This document shows, piece by piece, positions 62,741 through 64,000 of a DNA stretch of 64,000 nt; position 1 is the stretch's first letter; each line of letters begins with the position of its first letter. The notes beneath the pieces are model-generated. The model was given only the letters and a program-made list of their open reading frames with translations, was not told the DNA's origin and did no database searches. Position numbers and translations under genes: made by a program. Origin of the DNA: Pseudomonas sp. B21-040 (GTDB taxonomy: Bacteria > Pseudomonadota > Gammaproteobacteria > Pseudomonadales > Pseudomonadaceae); NCBI RefSeq assembly GCF_024748695.1, contig NZ_CP087176.1:2659501-2723500 (forward strand), in the 5' to 3' direction.

Positions 62741-63310
62741 TCAGTCGGAAATATCGGTCGTCGGAATGATTTGCTCATCCTCGACCGGTGCACTGATGGC
62801 GGTTTTCTTTTCCCGCCGATCATTCATCCAGTTGTTCAGTTGGGCACCGAATTCGGCAGGCGCTTTGCGCCCGACCCTTCTGGCCAAATCGAGAATGGTT
62901 TGCTGGGCGAGCGCTTCTTCCATGCGCTTTTGCGCGGTCATCATGACCGCGTGCACCGCGCAATTACCGTCCAGGGCCCACTCTGGCGGGGAGCCGTCGA
63001 ACAGGGCGCAGCGCCCACGGATTTCGCGGCAATCGAAGATCCGCTTCTGGCCGTCGATGGCGTTGACGATGTCCAGCACGCTGATTTCGTCCGCCGGGCG
63101 CGCCAGTTTGAACCCGCCGCGCACACCTTCGGTGGCGATGACCAGTTTGGCCTTGGCCAGTTTGGTGAAGATCTTGGCCAGGTAATCCAGCGGCACGCCT
63201 TGCAGTTCGGCGAGGTCGCGCACGCTCGCCTCACGGCTATCGCCGTAATCGCCTACCAGAAAAATCAGGCAATGAATGCCGTATTCAACGCCCGCGCTGT
63301 AAAGAGACAT
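62741..63310 (-). CDS. Rrf2-family transcriptional regulator
   Basis: A 189-residue Rrf2 protein. Winged helix at 1-75 (SVRDLAELQGVPLDYLAKIFTKLAKAKLV, wing EGVRGGFKLAR). Cys94, Cys101 and Cys117 may bind an Fe-S cluster as in NsrR/IscR, though spacing (6 and 15 residues between) differs from IscR. GGAG before the ATG. Divergent from the FAD oxidoreductase gene, which it probably represses. Confidence 0.9.
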   Translation of the reverse strand: MSLYSAGVEYGIHCLIFLVGDYGDSREASVRDLAELQGVPLDYLAKIFTKLAKAKLVIATEGVRGGFKLARPADEISVLDIVNAIDGQKRIFDCREIRGRCALFDGSPPEWALDGNCAVHAVMMTAQKRMEEALAQQTILDLARRVGRKAPAEFGAQLNNWMNDRREKKTAISAPVEDEQIIPTTDISD

Positions 63311-63557
63311 TGATATCTCCGACTGAATGAGTCGCCAATGTTATCAGTCGACGGATAGGGAAGCAACGAGCCGTCGACACCCCTAATTAGCCTGAGCGGT
63401 CGATGGATGAGAGCTGTTGGCCGGGTTGTCGAGGTATCAGGGCAGGTGATGGTAACGATCGATGGAAGGTCGTTGCGTGTTTTAACTCGGATCACTATAG
63501 TCGCCGTTGTCAGCTCAACAACGAGCAGAGTCTTTGGTCTTCCCCGGAGTTAAAACG

Positions 63558-64000
63558 ATGAAACAGCACATTCTGGTAATCGGCGCAGGTTTCGGCGGCA
63601 TGTGGACGGCGTTGAGCGCCACGCGCCTGTTCGACCTTCATGATCATGACGGCGTAGAGGTCACGGTACTGGCGCCTCAGGCCGAGCTGCGTGTGCGTCC
63701 GCGCTTCTACGAACCGAATGCTCATCAACTCGCCGCACCGATTGGTGAGCTGTTCGATGCCGTCGGTGTGAAGTTCATCAAGGGCTCCGCAGAGACCATC
63801 GATGTGCAGCAAAAACGTGTCGGTTACACCGATGCTTCGGGCACTGCGCAGACGTGCAGCTACGACAAACTCGTTCTGGCCACCGGCAGCCGCCTGGCCC
63901 TGCCGGACACCCCGGGTGTGGCCGAACATGCCTTTGATGTGGATCAGATCGAACAAGCCGTGCGTCTGGAAAACCACCTCAAATCCCTGGTCAACCTGCC
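63558..64000 (+). CDS. NAD(P)/FAD-dependent oxidoreductase (type II NADH dehydrogenase-like), 5' part
   Basis: The first 147 codons up to the right edge. FAD-binding Rossmann motif ILVIGAGFGGMWTAL at 5-19, then RVRPRFYEPN and KLVLATGSRLALP, as in Ndh-type pyridine nucleotide-disulfide oxidoreductases. GGAG lies before ATG 63558. Divergent from Rrf2. The C-terminal membrane-anchoring part, which would separate Ndh from a soluble relative, is out of the window. Confidence 0.85.
   Translation, partial: MKQHILVIGAGFGGMWTALSATRLFDLHDHDGVEVTVLAPQAELRVRPRFYEPNAHQLAAPIGELFDAVGVKFIKGSAETIDVQQKRVGYTDASGTAQTCSYDKLVLATGSRLALPDTPGVAEHAFDVDQIEQAVRLENHLKSLVNL

Overview
The window looks like chromosomal DNA of a fluorescent-group Pseudomonas. 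Base composition is GC-rich with strong G/C third positions. Intergenic space is filled with the three REP/REPIN-type palindrome families usual in that group. Many neighbourhoods are familiar from Pseudomonas genomes: hglS, aruFG, cobF, ftrA-rhodanese, the dhcAB-atoB cluster with its LysR regulator, pcs, ligD. There are no rRNA or tRNA genes, no CRISPR array, no prophage and no transposase that I can see.

Layout. 1-5925 (minus): an orphan type VI secretion module, hcp, vgrG, DUF4123 adaptor and a large RHS toxin cut by the left edge. 6340-11251: a DJ-1/PfpI protein, the 2-oxoadipate dioxygenase hglS, and an alpha/beta hydrolase plus Baeyer-Villiger-type monooxygenase pair. 11445-13185: a MASE2-GGDEF diguanylate cyclase, then a strongly structured RNA leader ahead of a small unknown protein. 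13326-17603 (minus): RpiR regulator, a 39-codon ORF, aruF, aruG and an oxaloacetate decarboxylase-family gene. 17943-24870: histidine-phosphatase homologue with cobF, ftrA with a rhodanese, an amidotransferase, a basic amino acid binding protein, a desuccinylase-like gene and a secreted esterase. 24874-32216: small secreted protein, monooxygenase, GST, two membrane exporter-like genes, a chalcone isomerase-like gene, mntH broken by a one-base homopolymer shift, and a LysR/oxidoreductase pair. 32481-36124: atoB-dhcB-dhcA with divergent LysR. 36209-41659: sirtuin, methyltransferase, acetamidase-like gene and a DUF692/DUF2063 pair. 41779-46092 (minus): a two-component system followed by three phospholipid-synthesis genes. 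46400-50645: two small secreted proteins, dipZ, AraC regulator, DUF4242 protein and methyltransferase. 50778-56092: DUF488, phosphatidylcholine synthase, DUF533 protein, cupin and LigD. 56147-61724: a sulfatase/FadL-like/DUF3313 operon facing a DUF2092/repeat-protein pair. 61739-64000: HD protein, unknown Cys-containing protein, Rrf2 regulator and the start of an FAD oxidoreductase.

How it may fit together. The most interesting pattern is a conserved intergenic element with GTATC/GATAC half-sites at fixed spacing. It lies in front of the acetamidase-like gene, the DUF692/DUF2063 pair, and in the divergent region between the two-component system and the small secreted proteins. This suggests (inference) one regulon joining peptide modification, thiol chemistry and membrane-lipid remodelling. 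The DUF692/DUF2063 pair lacks its usual small precursor gene next door, and two Cys-pair-containing secreted proteins lie behind the same element.
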